In this document: positions 33,516 to 45,712 of the stretch, piece by piece
Layout: every line of letters begins with the position of its first letter
Position numbering within the stretch: position 1 is the first letter of the stretch
The notes under the pieces: model-generated
What the model was told of the DNA's origin: nothing
Seen by the model: only the letters and a program-made list of their open reading frames with translations
The model's database searches: none
Made by a program: the position numbers and the translations under genes
Origin: Gonocerus acuteangulatus
Taxonomy: Eukaryota > Arthropoda > Insecta > Hemiptera > Coreidae
Assembly: GCA_946811695.1 (NCBI GenBank)
Contig: OX328124.1
Coordinates: 97,366,935-97,430,934 of the forward strand
Direction: 5' to 3'
Length of the DNA: 64,000 nucleotides

Positions 33516-34451
33516 TTAAAAAATATACTTACGTTTTCATGTAAACTAGAATTATACATTTTGTCACGCCAAAAATAATAGCAGATATAAAATCTAAACC
33601 CGAAGAAATATTAATGTAGTAAATATCATCGAAAACAAAAAATAATAATAACTATTTTATTTTATTTGTCCGCTCCCCTTTCGCTAGCCCTTTCGACAAA
33701 ACGCTCAGACGCGTGTCGACTATTTTTCGGTGCAGAATCACAAAGAAAAAATTATCCAAATCAGTGAACCCACCACTGTATATTCCCTTTTTCAGATAAA
33801 AGGAAAAGAAAAACCTATTATTCCTCTAAATATTCAGCTGTGATATCGTGCTGAACTACTCGACTGCAGAGGGTGTTAAGACCGTAGACAGGATCGCATG
33901 CTTGTCTGTTGACAGCTTGTTTAATCGCATTTCAACAACTTCTCGACGCTCCACAGTTTTCCACGGCACGAAACACAAACAGCCTCGCCTAAAGGCTCTA
34001 TAATGACGGGAAATTCCACATAAAAGGAGCACAAATGCATTAAAAATAAATGCTCACTCGAAAAGTAGTTTCTAAATTGTGGTGTATTTTGTAGAGAGAA
34101 AAAGCGGCAGAGCTCTTATTAATGGAGTTATGAAGTGTCCCTTAGTTTACATTAATCCTCCTTCAATGCTTTAATTCATCCTGGAAAAGCAGGACTTAAA
34201 AAGGGGAAATAGACGGTGCGCTATTCATAAATGCAAATTATAGTTAACAACGCGAAACGATCCAGGAATATTCTGTTGGTTATGGAACCACTAAAAACTT
34301 AATGGCATGCATTTAATAGAACACAATTATAGAACTGCTTTTATAGCCTTATATTAAATGAATTACGCTAATTTTGAAAAAAGAAAAATATTTTCAATTT
34401 GTTATAGTTAAGCAGAAAAATATTTAAAGGTATTATTATTTTATTTTAAAC
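33516..34451. other. AT-rich DNA, nothing recognised
   Basis: Slightly higher GC at 33680-34020; no domain, RNA or repeat family was recognised. Confidence 0.45.
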
Positions 34452-34762
34452 TAGCTGTTACCCGGCGTGCCATGCTACACCTACATTCTGCGTCTAGAAA
34501 AGCAAAAATAAATTAGAAACCAAATAAGTAATATTAAAATCTAATAATACAAATCAGTAACTGTTCAGGTTCACAGTTTCGAACCCGTGACCTCCGAACA
34601 ATGGGTCTAGATCTAGCCTAAGACACTCCCCAGATCAAGAGTTACCTTTGCGCCAAGTTTGGTCAAAATCGGTCAAACGGTGTAGATTTGTATAAGGAAC
34701 AAACAGATAAACAGACAGACCGATAAACAGACACGTGATTTTTATATAAATAGATAGATATT
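34452..34762 (+). mobile_element. Interspersed repeat with CTAGCTGTTACCCGG start
   Basis: The repeat starts CTAGCTGTTACCCGGCGTGC and carries CCAAGTTTGGTCAAAATCGG near 34652. It ends with the CAGACAGACCGATAAACAGA type of tail, then AAATAGATAGATA. This start/end combination is common in arthropod genomes. Within it, on the minus strand at 34575-34610, GGTCACGGGTTCGAAACTG resembles a tRNA T-arm/B box, so a tRNA-derived piece may be embedded. Class not assigned. Confidence 0.55.
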
Positions 34763-35834
34763 AATTATGATATGACAAATATAATTAGTATCATTGGGCC
34801 ATTTTATAGTTGTTTATGTACAATCCCTTATATTTAACCTTATCTTTTTTATGCATTACAGAAAGGAAACTGGTCCATTGCTAGTACACTAAAACAGCTA
34901 CTCATCTAAGATAAACTGTTAAAATGATGTTACGAAATAAAAATTAGAAACGTTGTGTGTTTTCGCTGCATAAAAGTTCTGCTAAAGAATGTCGAGGCAG
35001 AAATATTTTTTGTTTTGTTATCAATAAGTGAATGGAATAAAAAAAATAAAACCTTCCACCTGACCTTTTGGAAAGTGAACCCTTTTAGTGGTCCCTATTC
35101 ACTGGAATACTCCATCACTCACGGGAGGAGAGTCCCTGAATTCCCGGGGTATTCCTGGATACATTTTGCAAACAGGAGGGGGGGGGCACGTTTAGGCATT
35201 ATGCTCTGTCACTTCTATGGAGTGATTAAAATTTATTTACAGATATCTAGAAAAAAATATTTTAATGTATTGGAAAATGTGAGGTGGTTTTCAAGTACAG
35301 AGATAAGAAAATATGGATGAGACCTATTATTCTCCATCTATGTTTGAATATGTTGACTGCTTAGTGACCGAATTGGAACTTACAACCGACAGTATTCTAA
35401 GCGGAAATAACTTCCCCCGTCTTCTCAACGTTCGCTCTAAGAAAGCCCAATTACCTATACATTTCTCATTTTCTTACCTTGTTTTACTAGAATACTCATT
35501 TTACTTTAAATGCAATTGAAAACAAATAACAACCATAGTATCTGAAATTATGAGTTTTAACTTATCGAATAATTTGGAAAACGGTTGTATGTGGAATGTG
35601 ACTATTTGAAAGTGTAATACATTTCCTACAATAATAGTTCAGACATGAATTTTCATAAGACCACTTCAGTCCGTGAAAACAGTGTTTGACGTTCCAGATA
35701 TGTTTGTTTTCGTTTCGTTAAAGGCAAAATATTAGGACTTTTTGTTCTGACCTTTGCATATCACGCTAAGCAGTTCACGAAATACCGATATCCTCATAGT
35801 ATGCAGAAAAACAAAGTAAACACTGTAGTAATAA
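34763..35834. other. AT-rich DNA, nothing recognised
   Basis: ORFs at 34955-35320 and 35313-35519 have no recognisable domain. A G run lies at 35178-35187. Confidence 0.45.
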
Positions 35835-36240
35835 TCAGGCAGTGGCACTGGTAGTATTAAAGGCCCTCTCATATGTTTTCCAGTCGAATATATTACGAAA
35901 CCCAAACATACAGATTAGCACTGACAGTCAAGTACTCATAAAAAAAATGAATAAACTACAAAAATCGCGACTTCCTTACAGAAAAAATAACTAATTAACT
36001 CATTATATATTTTGAAAGATAAATAAGTTGATATGTATTTTAATTGGACCAATGCACATACTGGCATCATAGGCAATAAAACTGATTTGCAGGCTAAACT
36101 TGCTTCTCAAAATCAATAAATTGAGCCTTGCTATAACAAAATGTTAAAAAATTGAGTAGATCATTTGTTGAGGGAAACGTGCATTTAAAAAATGGCATCA
36201 GGTTCTAATAAACAGATAAATGATCACACCTAAACCTATT
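35835..36240 (+). pseudogene. RNase H relic upstream of a jockey element
   Basis: The plus strand reads LVVLKALSYVFQS, then IQISTDSQVLIKKMNKLQKS. After frame changes, FNWTNAHTGIIGNKTDLQAK and LASQNQ follow, with VDHLLRE near 36160. The TDSQ catalytic D and the W(T)xAHTGIIGN loop are recognisable. The catalytic E (QAVALVV in place of xAExxAL) and the final D of the ADxxAK motif are lost. An A run at 36253-36266 immediately before the next element may be its tail. It appears to be an older element disrupted by or adjacent to the jockey copy. Confidence 0.65.
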
Positions 36241-36268
36241 CATTCCACTAATAAAAAAAAAAAAAATA

Positions 36269-37606
36269 ATGACAGAAAATAACCAAGAAGATTTAACATT
36301 TTTAATGACGCAACTTCAGCCAGGCCAAGGACACATTAACTCGTACTCATACAGATTTAAACTGACACTATCAAAAATACATGCCCCTGCGATGATTACA
36401 CAGAACAAACGAAACTCACCTAAAATACTCGTACGACTAGAGATTCAAAAACAAACTGGCATTTCGCCGGGCCAGTTCTCGCTAAACACTGAGACTGCAG
36501 CCGTTAATAAAAAACGGAAGAAAAATAGTGACGCCGAAAATCAGTTCACTATATCAACATCAAATAAATATGAAATGCTGTCGGACTTAGAAGAATCCAT
36601 GGATGATGACACAACAATCAATCCACCAGAAGCTGGTACTTCAAAAATATCACAGAATGCACGGAATATTCCACCTATCGTAGTGTACAGTTACATCAAA
36701 AACCATACCCAGACGCTGGCAAGCCTCCGCAAAAATTGCAAAACAGAATTTACCATCAAATATAGAAAAAATAGACTTATTTTTTTCCCTGGCTGTAAAG
36801 AAGACTATAATTTAATTCTAAGTGATGTAAAAACTGCGGGGCTTGAATGTCACACATACACATTCAAGGATGAAGCTAACAAAACAGTCGTTCTTCGGAA
36901 CATACCACCGAGAATGTGTCAACTGAAGAAATTTTCAACGACCTGAAGACCAAGAATCTTGATGTGTTCAAGGTTGTACAAATGAAGAAAAAACGGGGGA
37001 GGACTCGTATATTCTATATCCTCTCTATGTAGTCACTTTTAAAAGCACTACTTCTATGAAAGACATTAAGAAGACTAAGTCTTTTGTCATTGCACAGTTT
37101 CATGGGATCGATACAAGCATAGTAATGGAGTTATCCAATGCTTTAAATGTCAGTCATTTTTTCACTTAGCCAAACATTGTTATCGAAAACCGAAGTGCGT
37201 GAAGTGTGCTGGTGAGCATATTTCAAATGAATGCCCTGTTCCTGCAGATTCTAGCCCAACTTGTGCTAACTGTAGCGGCAAACTCACTGCTAATCACCGA
37301 AGCTGTCCTGTTTTCATGGATAAAATGAAGATGAAGGCTGCTACACCACCTAAAGGCACGTCTTCTCGTAGAAACGAATTCAAACGGAATGATGCGGAGT
37401 TTCCTGCTCTCTCCAGCACCGAAACAGCTCCCCGACCTTCAGTATGGGCAAGTCCTAGAGGTACAAAAGACGACTCTAATCTATCATTTACTGATCTATT
37501 CAAAGACTTGAAAAATATTTGTAGTTCAATTAATTTAGGTAGTCTTGTGCAAAATATAAAAAGTTTAATAGAAAAATTGAAGAATGTACCTGATGCAATG
37601 TCTTAA
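36269..37606 (+). pseudogene. Jockey ORF1 (Gag-like), frameshifted
   Basis: This is the nucleic-acid-binding ORF1 protein of a jockey-clade retrotransposon. The first 225 codons are open (36269-36946) and hold a low-complexity N-terminus, an acidic stretch (LSDLEESMDDDTT) and the region starting IPPIVVYSYIKNH that precedes the zinc knuckles in jockey Gag. After frame breaks at 36940-37190, three CCHC-type knuckles remain: CFKCQSFFHLAKHC, CVKCAGEHISNEC and CANCSGKLTANHRSC. A Ser/Pro-rich tail ends at 37606. In life it would bind element RNA. At least one frameshift and a stop make this copy inactive. Confidence 0.88.
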
Positions 37607-37641
37607 GTAACTGTTATAGCTGAATTTCTATTCACTCTAAT

Positions 37642-40523
37642 ATGAGTCACTCTCTTGATTTGACTAAATTAGCTTGTTGGAATAGTAGATCTGTACATAA
37701 TAAGTTGGATGAACTTTCCTTTTTTGTAAATAAATATAGAATAGATGTATTAGCATTAAGTGAAACTCTCTTAAAGAGTAAACATAAATTAAAAGCTCCA
37801 GGTTATCGAGTTTATAGAGCTGATGAAGGAAGAGGAGTAGCTTTACTGGTTGGTAATAGTATCACTCACTACCCAGTGAAATAACCTAAACTTAAATATC
37901 TTACAGCTGTTGGGGTAGTAATTACTATAGCTAACATTGAAATTCTGGTAGTTTCTGCTTATTTATCCCCATCAAGGCCTCACCATGTTTATACAAATGA
38001 TTTTAGAGCTGATGAAGGTAGAGGAGTAGCTTTACTGGTTGGTAATAGTATCACTCACTACCCAGTGAAATTACCTAAACTTAAATATCTTACAGCTGTT
38101 GGGGTAGTAATTACTATAGCTAACATTGAAATTCTGGTAGTTTCTGCTTATTTATCCCCATCAAGGCTCACCATGTTTATACAAATGATTTTAGAGCCCA
38201 TTTTAATATTTCAAGGCAAGTTTTAATTTTAGGTGATTTGAATTCAAAGCATACCTCTTGGAACTGTTTTAACAATAATAAGAATGGACTAACACTACTA
38301 GAAATGTCCCTAAATCACAACTTCCTTGTCATTGCTCCTGATGACCCTACTCACTATCCAAGTGTTTTGGACATTGCTATTGCAAGAAATATCAATTTTC
38401 AGATATCAACTCGTTCACTTTCGGAATTATCTTCTGATCATAACCCTGTCATTTTTGACATTAATGCTAGGGTTAGGAAACACGACATAAAATTTGGTTT
38501 TAATTATAAAGAAGCTAATTGGAAGAAGTTTCGCTCTCTAATCGACACAAAACTTGATATCAATCCTGCAATCACTAGTCCTCAAGACATCGACTATCAT
38601 GTTTCCGAATTTCAGAAAGTCATTCCTGAGTCGGCTAAATTATCCATTCCTCAAACCCCCATCATCCAGCAACAGTCAGGCTTACCACCTTTGATTCTTT
38701 ACGTAATTAGCTTGAAAAATATTATTAAAAAGGCGTATCAGCGTCACTACAAAATATGGCTTAAGAAAATTCTAAACATGTTGATCAAACTAATTTCCAG
38801 TATTCTGAAAATGTATAAAAACTTGCGATGGACTAAAACACTTTCCAAACTTTCCAGCAGTAACGGTTCTTTGTATGAAATGATAAAGAAAATCAAGCAA
38901 CAAACAGCATTCCCCCATTACTTAAAGATAGTAGGTTCACTCCTAACAATGCACCACTTCATGCTCTTGCTTGCTCAGATCAGGACAAAGCCAAACTATT
39001 TTCTGAAAGTTTATACCGTACATTCACACTTAATTCAAACCTGGGAGTTCCATTCTTTAGTAAAAAAGTACTTCGGCTTACCAAGGAATTTTTACAACAG
39101 CCCTCAAGAAAACACATTAATGCACATTTAACAACTCCCAAAAAGGTTGCAAAACTTATTTCACAACTAAAAAATAATAAATCACCTGGTGGTGAAGGCA
39201 TACACAATAAGTTATTAAAAAACCTTTCCCGTAAAGCATTAATACACTTAACTAAAATCATAAATCATATTTTAATGTTTGCCCATTTTCCGGATGAGTG
39301 GAAAACTGCAAAGGTAATTGTTCTTTCAAAGCCTGGGAAGAACCCTGTTCTTCCTAGTAGCTATCGCTACATTTCATTGCTTAATTGTCTCAGCAAAGTA
39401 GTTGAAAAGGTCACCAAATCGAATATCATTTCCTTTATGGAAGATAGGAATCTATTATCCAACAATCAACATGGCTTCCGAAGTAAGCATTCAACAACAA
39501 CCCAGTTAGCCAGGGTAACCGACATGATCCTCCATAATTTTAATTTAAACAAACATACTGGCATGGCTCTGGTCGAGAAAGCCTTTGATTGTGTATGGCA
39601 TAATGGCCTCATATACAAGCTTATTCAATATAACTTTCCGGTAAACTTAATTCTCCTCATTAATAATTACTTAAAAAAATAGATCTTTTTATATTTCCAT
39701 TGCTGACCAAAAATCTAAACTCTACCAAATCCTCGCGGGAGTCCCTCAAGGACCAGTACTCGGCTCCATACTATTCATTATATTCCTAAATGATATAAAA
39801 AATCTCAAAATTAAATGTAAAAAATCTCTTTTTGCTGATGATACGGCATATATAATCTCCAGCTTTCGGGTTGACACTATTGCTAGGCATCTTACCACAG
39901 CATTGGAAAAGTGTACAAAATACTGTAATAAGTGGAAAATAAGGTTAAATAGTGAAAAAACTGAGGTTATACTGTTTACTCGGAGAAGACCTAAAGTATA
40001 CCCTGAAGTAAAGATTTTCGGAAATTCAATCCCATGGTCTAAAAATGTTAAGTATCTTGGAGTAAATTTGGACTCTAAACTGACTTACACGAACCATATT
40101 AACATTCAATGTAATAAGGCTATTGGTATATTACAATCCTTATTTCCTGTAATGAATAGAAACTCAGGATTAAGCATAATTAACAAAAGACTTATTTATT
40201 ATTTATATATTAGGCCTGTGTTACTTTATGCATGCCCTATTTGGTCTATGACATGTGAAACCAACAAGAGGAAATTACAGGTAACTCAAAATAAATGCTT
40301 GAGATTCATTGGTTCTTTTCCCCGATGGACTCCTATCATGCATATGCATGAAGTTCTTGACATCCCTACAATAAATCTGTACATAATTAAAGTGACACAG
40401 CATTTCTTTGAAGCATGTCCAAGTAGCAGCTATAAGCATATTGCTGATATAGTTAATTATAATTATCATAGCCTAAATTATAAGCGTTACAAGTATAAGA
40501 GACTCAAGCATGTTACCTTTTGA
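37642..40523 (+). pseudogene. Jockey ORF2 (endonuclease-reverse transcriptase), broken
   Basis: The endonuclease starts at 37642 with KLACWNSRSVHNKLDEL, SETLLKS and RGVALLVGNSITHYPVK, then a stop at 37882. It resumes with ILGDLNSKHTSWNC and LSSDHNPVIFD after 38220. The RT follows in several frames: KNNKSPGGEGIHNKLL, SYRYISLLNCLSKVVEK, QHGFRSKHSTTTQLA, AFDCVWHNGLIYKL, AGVPQGPVLGSILF and FADDTAYI near 39830. The C-terminal part (39903-40523) is open. All domains are in the usual jockey order, with stops or shifts near 37882, 39130 and 39682. No poly(A) tail is present; the 3' end meets family T copy C at about 40545. Confidence 0.9.
37816..38192 (+). repeat. 189-bp tandem duplication inside jockey endonuclease
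   Basis: 37816-38004 is repeated almost exactly at 38005-38192. Differences seen are few: GGAAGAGG/GGTAGAGG, the stop-creating AAATAAC/AAATTAC, and one C lost in the second copy. The 189-bp period equals 63 codons, so the duplication kept frame when it arose. Confidence 0.95.
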
Positions 40524-40544
40524 TTTTCAGTGTATAGGGTTTTT

Positions 40545-40677
40545 TAGCACTTTCCTCCGAAGGAAAGTAGCTATTGAGGTTGGACTCATGACGGAATTTT
40601 TGAAAAATTTCTTCAAATCTTTATCGATCCTACCTAGTAGACACCGAAAATGACCCCCGTTAAAATTTATATATATA

Positions 40678-40750
<73 letters not shown>

Positions 40751-41428
40751 CTGTTAACACGATAGCGGCCAGAGTTTTTGTTTTTTTCGTCACGAAACTT
40801 GGTATATAGCATTCAATTAGCAAACGATTGAACGAGTTCGTTAACCACCAAAATCGGTCCACCGGAAGGGGGGGTTTACCCCGGACCCAAAACACTAATT
40901 TGACTATGTCAGCCGTAATATTTGTTATATTTCAACGAAACTTGGTATTCGTAGTGGTAATATAGAGAGAAAAGTGAGATATAAAAATGAACTAAATCGG
41001 TTCATTAGAAGGGGGGGTTTACTCCGGACCCACAATACCAATTCGCCACTACCAGCCGTGATTTTTGGTATATTTCGACGAAACTCGGTATTCGTAGTGC
41101 TAATCCACAGGTAAATATGTGTTGTAAAAATAAACTAAATCGGTTCATTAGGAGGGGGGGGGGGTTACTCCGGACCCACAATACCAATTCACCACTACCA
41201 GCCGTGATATTTGGTATATTTCGACGAAACTCAGTATCCATAGTGGTAATCTACAGGTAAATATGTGTTGTAAAAATAAACTAAATCGGTTCATTAGAAG
41301 GGGGGGTTTACTCCGGACCCAAATTCCTAATATACTCATACCGGTCGTAATTTCTGCTGTATTGTAACGAAACGCGGTATACGTCGTGGGTAACACATGA
41401 GAAAGATGTGTTGTAAAAATGAGCTATA
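40545..41428 (-). mobile_element. Family T repeat, minus-strand copy C
   Basis: The 3' end (TAGCACTTTCCTCCGAAGGA on the plus strand) is at 40545 and a long TA array at 40667-40746. Four module starts (CCGGACCC on the plus strand at 40881, 41024, 41170 and 41313) keep the ~143-bp period. The copy is cut at about 41428, so the GTCCGTCACG start is missing. It abuts the end of the jockey pseudogene on one side and a hammerhead-like motif on the other. Non-coding. Confidence 0.85.
40667..40746. repeat. (TA)n array inside family T copy C
   Basis: About 80 bp of TA with one TC interruption, between the conserved TTAAAATT and TGTCTGTTAACACG flanks (plus-strand reading). Confidence 0.95.
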
Positions 41429-41451
41429 GTATAGTTCTCAATTTTCTTATC

Positions 41452-41490
41452 GCCCTGATGAAGGCTTGAATTTCAAGCCGAAACGTCGGC
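41452..41490 (+). ncRNA. Minimal hammerhead ribozyme-like motif
   Basis: The sequence reads GCC-CTGATGA-A-GGCTTG-AATTT-CAAGCC-GAAAC-GTC-GGC. The CUGAUGA and GAAA core segments are intact. Helix II is a perfect 6-bp stem with a 5-nt loop. Helix III is the two-pair minimum implied by GAAACGUC, and helix I has 3 bp (GCC/GGC) around the expected cleavage after GUC. Minimal type I hammerheads of this form are known in Penelope-like elements of animals, so this may be the end of a lost one. Activity is unproven; such small motifs may need dimers. Confidence 0.6.
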
Positions 41491-41571
41491 ATCAATAAAA
41501 CCATTTTCATTTGTAAAACGTTGTTTTTATTAAGAAGCAGTGACCGAACCCCGACAATCCCTACCTTATAT

Positions 41572-41790
41572 TTTATTTATTTATTTAAATTTGAAGGTCC
41601 ATTATTATTAATTATGAATTTTGGGAAGGGTTATATATAGGTTACCACCCTTTTCTAGCCAGGGTAGGGCTGATGCATTTTTCTTTTTTTCTAATGAAAA
41701 GCCACCACCCTATAGTGGGAATCGAAACCACGACCTTTGGCACGGAGTGAAAAGTGCTCACGCCTTAAGACTCTCGGCCACCTGGCCCCC
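41572..41790 (-). mobile_element. Ser/Leu-tRNA-like SINE, copy 1
   Basis: The minus strand starts GGGGGCCAGGTGGCCGAGAG and carries TTAAGGCGTGAGCAC and GGTTTCGATTCCCAC, i.e. an A box in a type-II (long variable arm) tRNA context plus a B box. The body (GGTGGTGGCTTTTCATTAGA, then CATCAGCCCTACCCTGGCTA and AGAAAAGGGTGGTAACC) is shared with the plus-strand copy at 50851-51055. The 3' end is AT-rich with short AAATAAATAAA repeats. Two independent copies in opposite orientation establish it as a family. Confidence 0.88.
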
Positions 41791-44636
41791 ATAATATATA
41801 AATATATTTTATATATTTAAAAAATACTGCAACAATTGCTCATAAAATGTATATAAATGCATGGAATGTGCAGTTAAACAATGAACTCCCACATCAAAGG
41901 GTTACGTAGATGAGGAAATAATAGCAGAAACAAAATTAATATACGAAAATAGGCTACAATGACGCAATTTGTTTCTGTTGGACTCGTTATTTTCTTTTTT
42001 CGCTGATATCTAGTAAGTAAAAAAAAAACTTAATATATTAACACGGTTGCTAAAAAAGAACAATTTAATAGCTCCATAATTTACATTTATGAAAAGGGAG
42101 TTTGTGAGGCTATTCCGTAGAACGGGTTGAAGATAAGGGGATGAAGTATTCCGTGCCAATGGAGCGTGTTCAGTAGCCCGATGTTGCTGAGATGTGGACA
42201 GCGTGTCCCGTCAACACTGGCAACCTTATCGTGTTCTGACACTCGAATCGTTCTGTCTCGGCAGAGTTCATCATAAACCGTCTGCCGAATCAGGCAATTA
42301 TACAGCTAATCATAGCTCAATATATAATTCACTGATTGTGAAGTTTAAATCTGTTATGGGATCGTGCATTTGAGGATTTTTATAGTTTCGTGGTAGAGCG
42401 ATAATCCAAGTTTTAAGTCATCAGTAAACATTATTCACTATAAAAGTCTACAGCTTTAACGTCAGCGCTTCTTGTAGGTAGCTCATCTTTCGTATGGCCA
42501 AATAAAATGCCATCCACGTCCAATGATCTACGACCAAGAAAACTCTAAGATATCTATATATTTCACTCTTATATATTTCATTTATTTGAAAAAAATCCTT
42601 TCGAGGTCACAGTATCATCCTCGATGTCCTGTTAACAACCACCGTAAAAGGAAAATTAAAATAAAATAACTCAAATTACCTAAGATTACTCAAATAATAA
42701 AATAAATCAACAATTTAAAACAAACAAAATATTTCAATGTACCTTATTCAAAAATATTTTTTTTTAACAAATTACTTTCCAGTTGGCGAGCATTTAAAAG
42801 ATTTTAAAATAATAATAGCACGAAGCATAAACAAAAAAAATTATTCACCCTCCTATATATTTTTCTGTTTCGTGTTTATGTTAGAAAAAAAAAATACAAT
42901 TTTAGTCACAAGATTATTTATTATTTTAAAAGGGGTTATTTCAATGGATTTTTTGACTGTTTTGTTTATGCATACAACCCCGAGTTTGTAAGTATTTTGA
43001 AAAAAATAGAAATGACAAAGTACTTAAGTTTTTCCTGAAAGATTCCTGTATAAATTAATTACAACTTACACACTTACTTATAACTATTTTCATGGAAAGG
43101 TAGCTGTTTAATAAAATGGTAGATTTAAAGTAGGAATTTAGAATAGTTTACTACTTAACGCGTTTGGTAGGAAGAAAACAAAAATCAAAACGTCTAGATT
43201 TATATTTTAGGTAAGAACATTTGATTTATTCTTCGGCCAACCTGGAGTATTTGTTTTTCTAAACGAACATGCCACCCGGTAGACTTACTAAAATGTAGCA
43301 TTTTGATACTATAAGAGTTACAATTGCATGTGAATGTGGTTTAGAGAAGACAAAGTATGTTTACATTAAACAGACGTTTCTAGTGTAAGCATTATTCGAT
43401 GAGGGTGCGAGGGTTACAGATCACATACAAAACCTGATGTTTCTTACCTACCTATGCTCGGCCAACAAGGCGTAAAAGTAGGCTGTATGGACAGCACAGC
43501 AGGCAGGATGGTGAAGATCTGTCCGGTGATTTTCGCCCAAAATTTGACGATAATATATTGTTTACTTAACACATTGAATCCCAATCATGAGCTATCTTGT
43601 AGTTTTTTCTTTTCCCTAGTATATCGTCTTCCAACAATAGCGCTAAACTCAGCACACTAAGATAAGAGCAGTAACTTTTAGTTTTCTGCCCTTATTCAAG
43701 ACCCGATGCTCGACCCAGGCCACCAACTCTCTCTAGACCGGAACTCTCAAAAAGCACCGTGTCAGTGAATGTGTTTAGTCACACCCTATACGCACCCTCC
43801 CCTTGTCTTGACTCCAGCTCCGAAGGTTCTTCATCCTCCCCTACATGAGCTCGGGTAGGCCCCTCCAACAGAGGCACTTTACAACACTTCACCGATCACT
43901 TGAGCTCTAGCCGTCTCACTGCAACACGACAGTGCGCTACATTACTTTCAGTCGTGTAATACGTAGTTATCGTAACAATAGCAGTGTTCTTTTATATTGA
44001 TTTTCTTTACAAATAAAAGTTTCTTTTTAAAACACGAGATTTAATTGTTAATGATTGGTTATAGGAACGCGTACTCATTGCCACATTTAATCAATACGAG
44101 TACCCTCCCTAAAGGATTTGAAGTCTTCTACCAGTTTTTCCATTAAAGGATTATAATACGAAACTCCCTCCTCTTGTTTCAAGATCTCGTTCTTATTTTA
44201 GACTTAAAATGGGGCAGGAATATCCTTTTTGATCAATGGCCGAGATGAATCCTTTCTGATTCAATTAAGATAAGCCATTGACCCAAAGCCATTGATGAAA
44301 TCAATAACTTCTAAAGGCTTCACAATGACTCCGATATTCACCAATTCAAAAGAATATTCCATTTTTGGATATTTCGCAGTTGTTTGCCTTTTCGTGATAT
44401 ATACGAGGGTATCCAAAGGACGGATATTATTTTATCTATTAAATTTAATGTAATGTAGTTTTTGGATATACTGTGTGTATAATTTATATTTAATTAGTTA
44501 TATCAGGATCAGCCAAATCTAGTTGTGTTTGCAATAAATTACAAAAGAGCTCGGTAGGGATGAACTGGAAAGTTCAAAGGCTTGATTTTGTTACTTTAAA
44601 TAAGGAATTTGTATTCGTTATCTATTTACCTACATT

Positions 44637-44642
<6 letters not shown>
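41791..44642. other. AT-rich DNA with a GC-richer block
   Basis: About 43680-43960 is GC-richer (CCGAACTCTCAAAAAGC, CACCCTCCCCTTGTCTTG) and is followed by AATAAA-containing AT-rich sequence at about 44013. It could be a solo LTR or an unannotated exon, but no matching repeat or ORF supports either. 42120-42290 is mildly GC-rich. Nothing else recognised. Confidence 0.4.
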
Positions 44643-44685
<43 letters not shown>

Positions 44686-44722
44686 TATATATATATATAT
44701 AGATATATATAGATATATATAT
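44643..44722. repeat. (TA)n array, interrupted
   Basis: TA repeats broken by GTG and AGA-type interruptions. Confidence 0.95.
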
Positions 44723-45712
44723 TTAATTGTTTATTTAGATTTATAACTTCTTTAAGTATTTAAGCTTTTGTTCCACACTTTCTAAAAATATGTGTTTATA
44801 TATTTGTTTAAATATGTATATAAGAAACTAGTAGGTGCATAATTTTAAAAGTTGTATAAATTGGTGTTGTTGCACATGGTGCAAGAAAGTGGAAGACTAT
44901 TATCGCCGAGAAATTGCCTCTTTTACAATACTACTCGACATATATTAAAATGGTCCAGAAAATGAAGAGGAAAAGATGAAACAATATGTCTCTGCAAAAT
45001 GTAAATGATATATAAAGATTCACGGAACAGGTGCTGTAGAAAAATATGCCTGCAGCTGTTCATTGCACAACAATGCACAACATTGCGAACTCTCTGGTTC
45101 TTTGAAAACGCTAAAGGCCATTCCTAATAAGACAAGTAAGTCAAACAAAGCATGAATTGTTTACGGATATTTATTCTGAATGTTGTGATTAAATGTTAAA
45201 AAAAAGTACTAGTATTCCATTGTGAAATTTACTTCATGTATGAACATCTTGGTAATTAATGAAATCCATGAATTATAGGGGAATAAGTAAAGTGGTCTAC
45301 GGAAAGCGAGACTGAAGCATCCTGGAAGATAAAAGCGGTTTAAACTATTCATAAAAAATATCCTTCAATAGAATAACAAATAGGTCATGAATCATTAACA
45401 AATTTATTTTTTAATAAGTATAATATAGCGTGTACAAATATTGAATACTTTTTGGGAATGGATAAATTGTCTGAGACGGAGGGACGTTATTGGGAAGAGA
45501 AACTATTGACTTTTGTTCTAGCTATGCCAAATAATGGAACTAAACCTCTAATTAACTCAATAAAATCAAATATACGATTTGGCAGGATCTACCAATCTTT
45601 TAAATTATTTCCATTATAAAAAACTAGTTTTTCAAAATCAAAAATGCCCCTTGCAAGCCCGAGAAGCGTCAATACCTACTCACCCAACCTTCTTCAGTAA
45701 ATTAAAGCCGAG
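44723..45712. other. AT-rich DNA, nothing recognised
   Basis: A frame at 45000-45130 containing CACSCSLHNNAQHC is cysteine/histidine-rich but short. I do not recognise it. Confidence 0.4.

Noticed and set aside
36269..36946. ORF1 as a host RNA-binding gene
   Set aside because: The zinc knuckles and adjacent endonuclease-RT frames show it is jockey Gag.
43680..44040. Solo LTR
   Set aside because: An AATAAA and a GC-rich block are present, but no TG...CA ends, no flanking duplication and no second copy were found.
44990..45130. Cysteine/histidine-rich stretch as a zinc-finger exon
   Set aside because: The spacing fits no finger type I know and the frame is short, with nearby stops.
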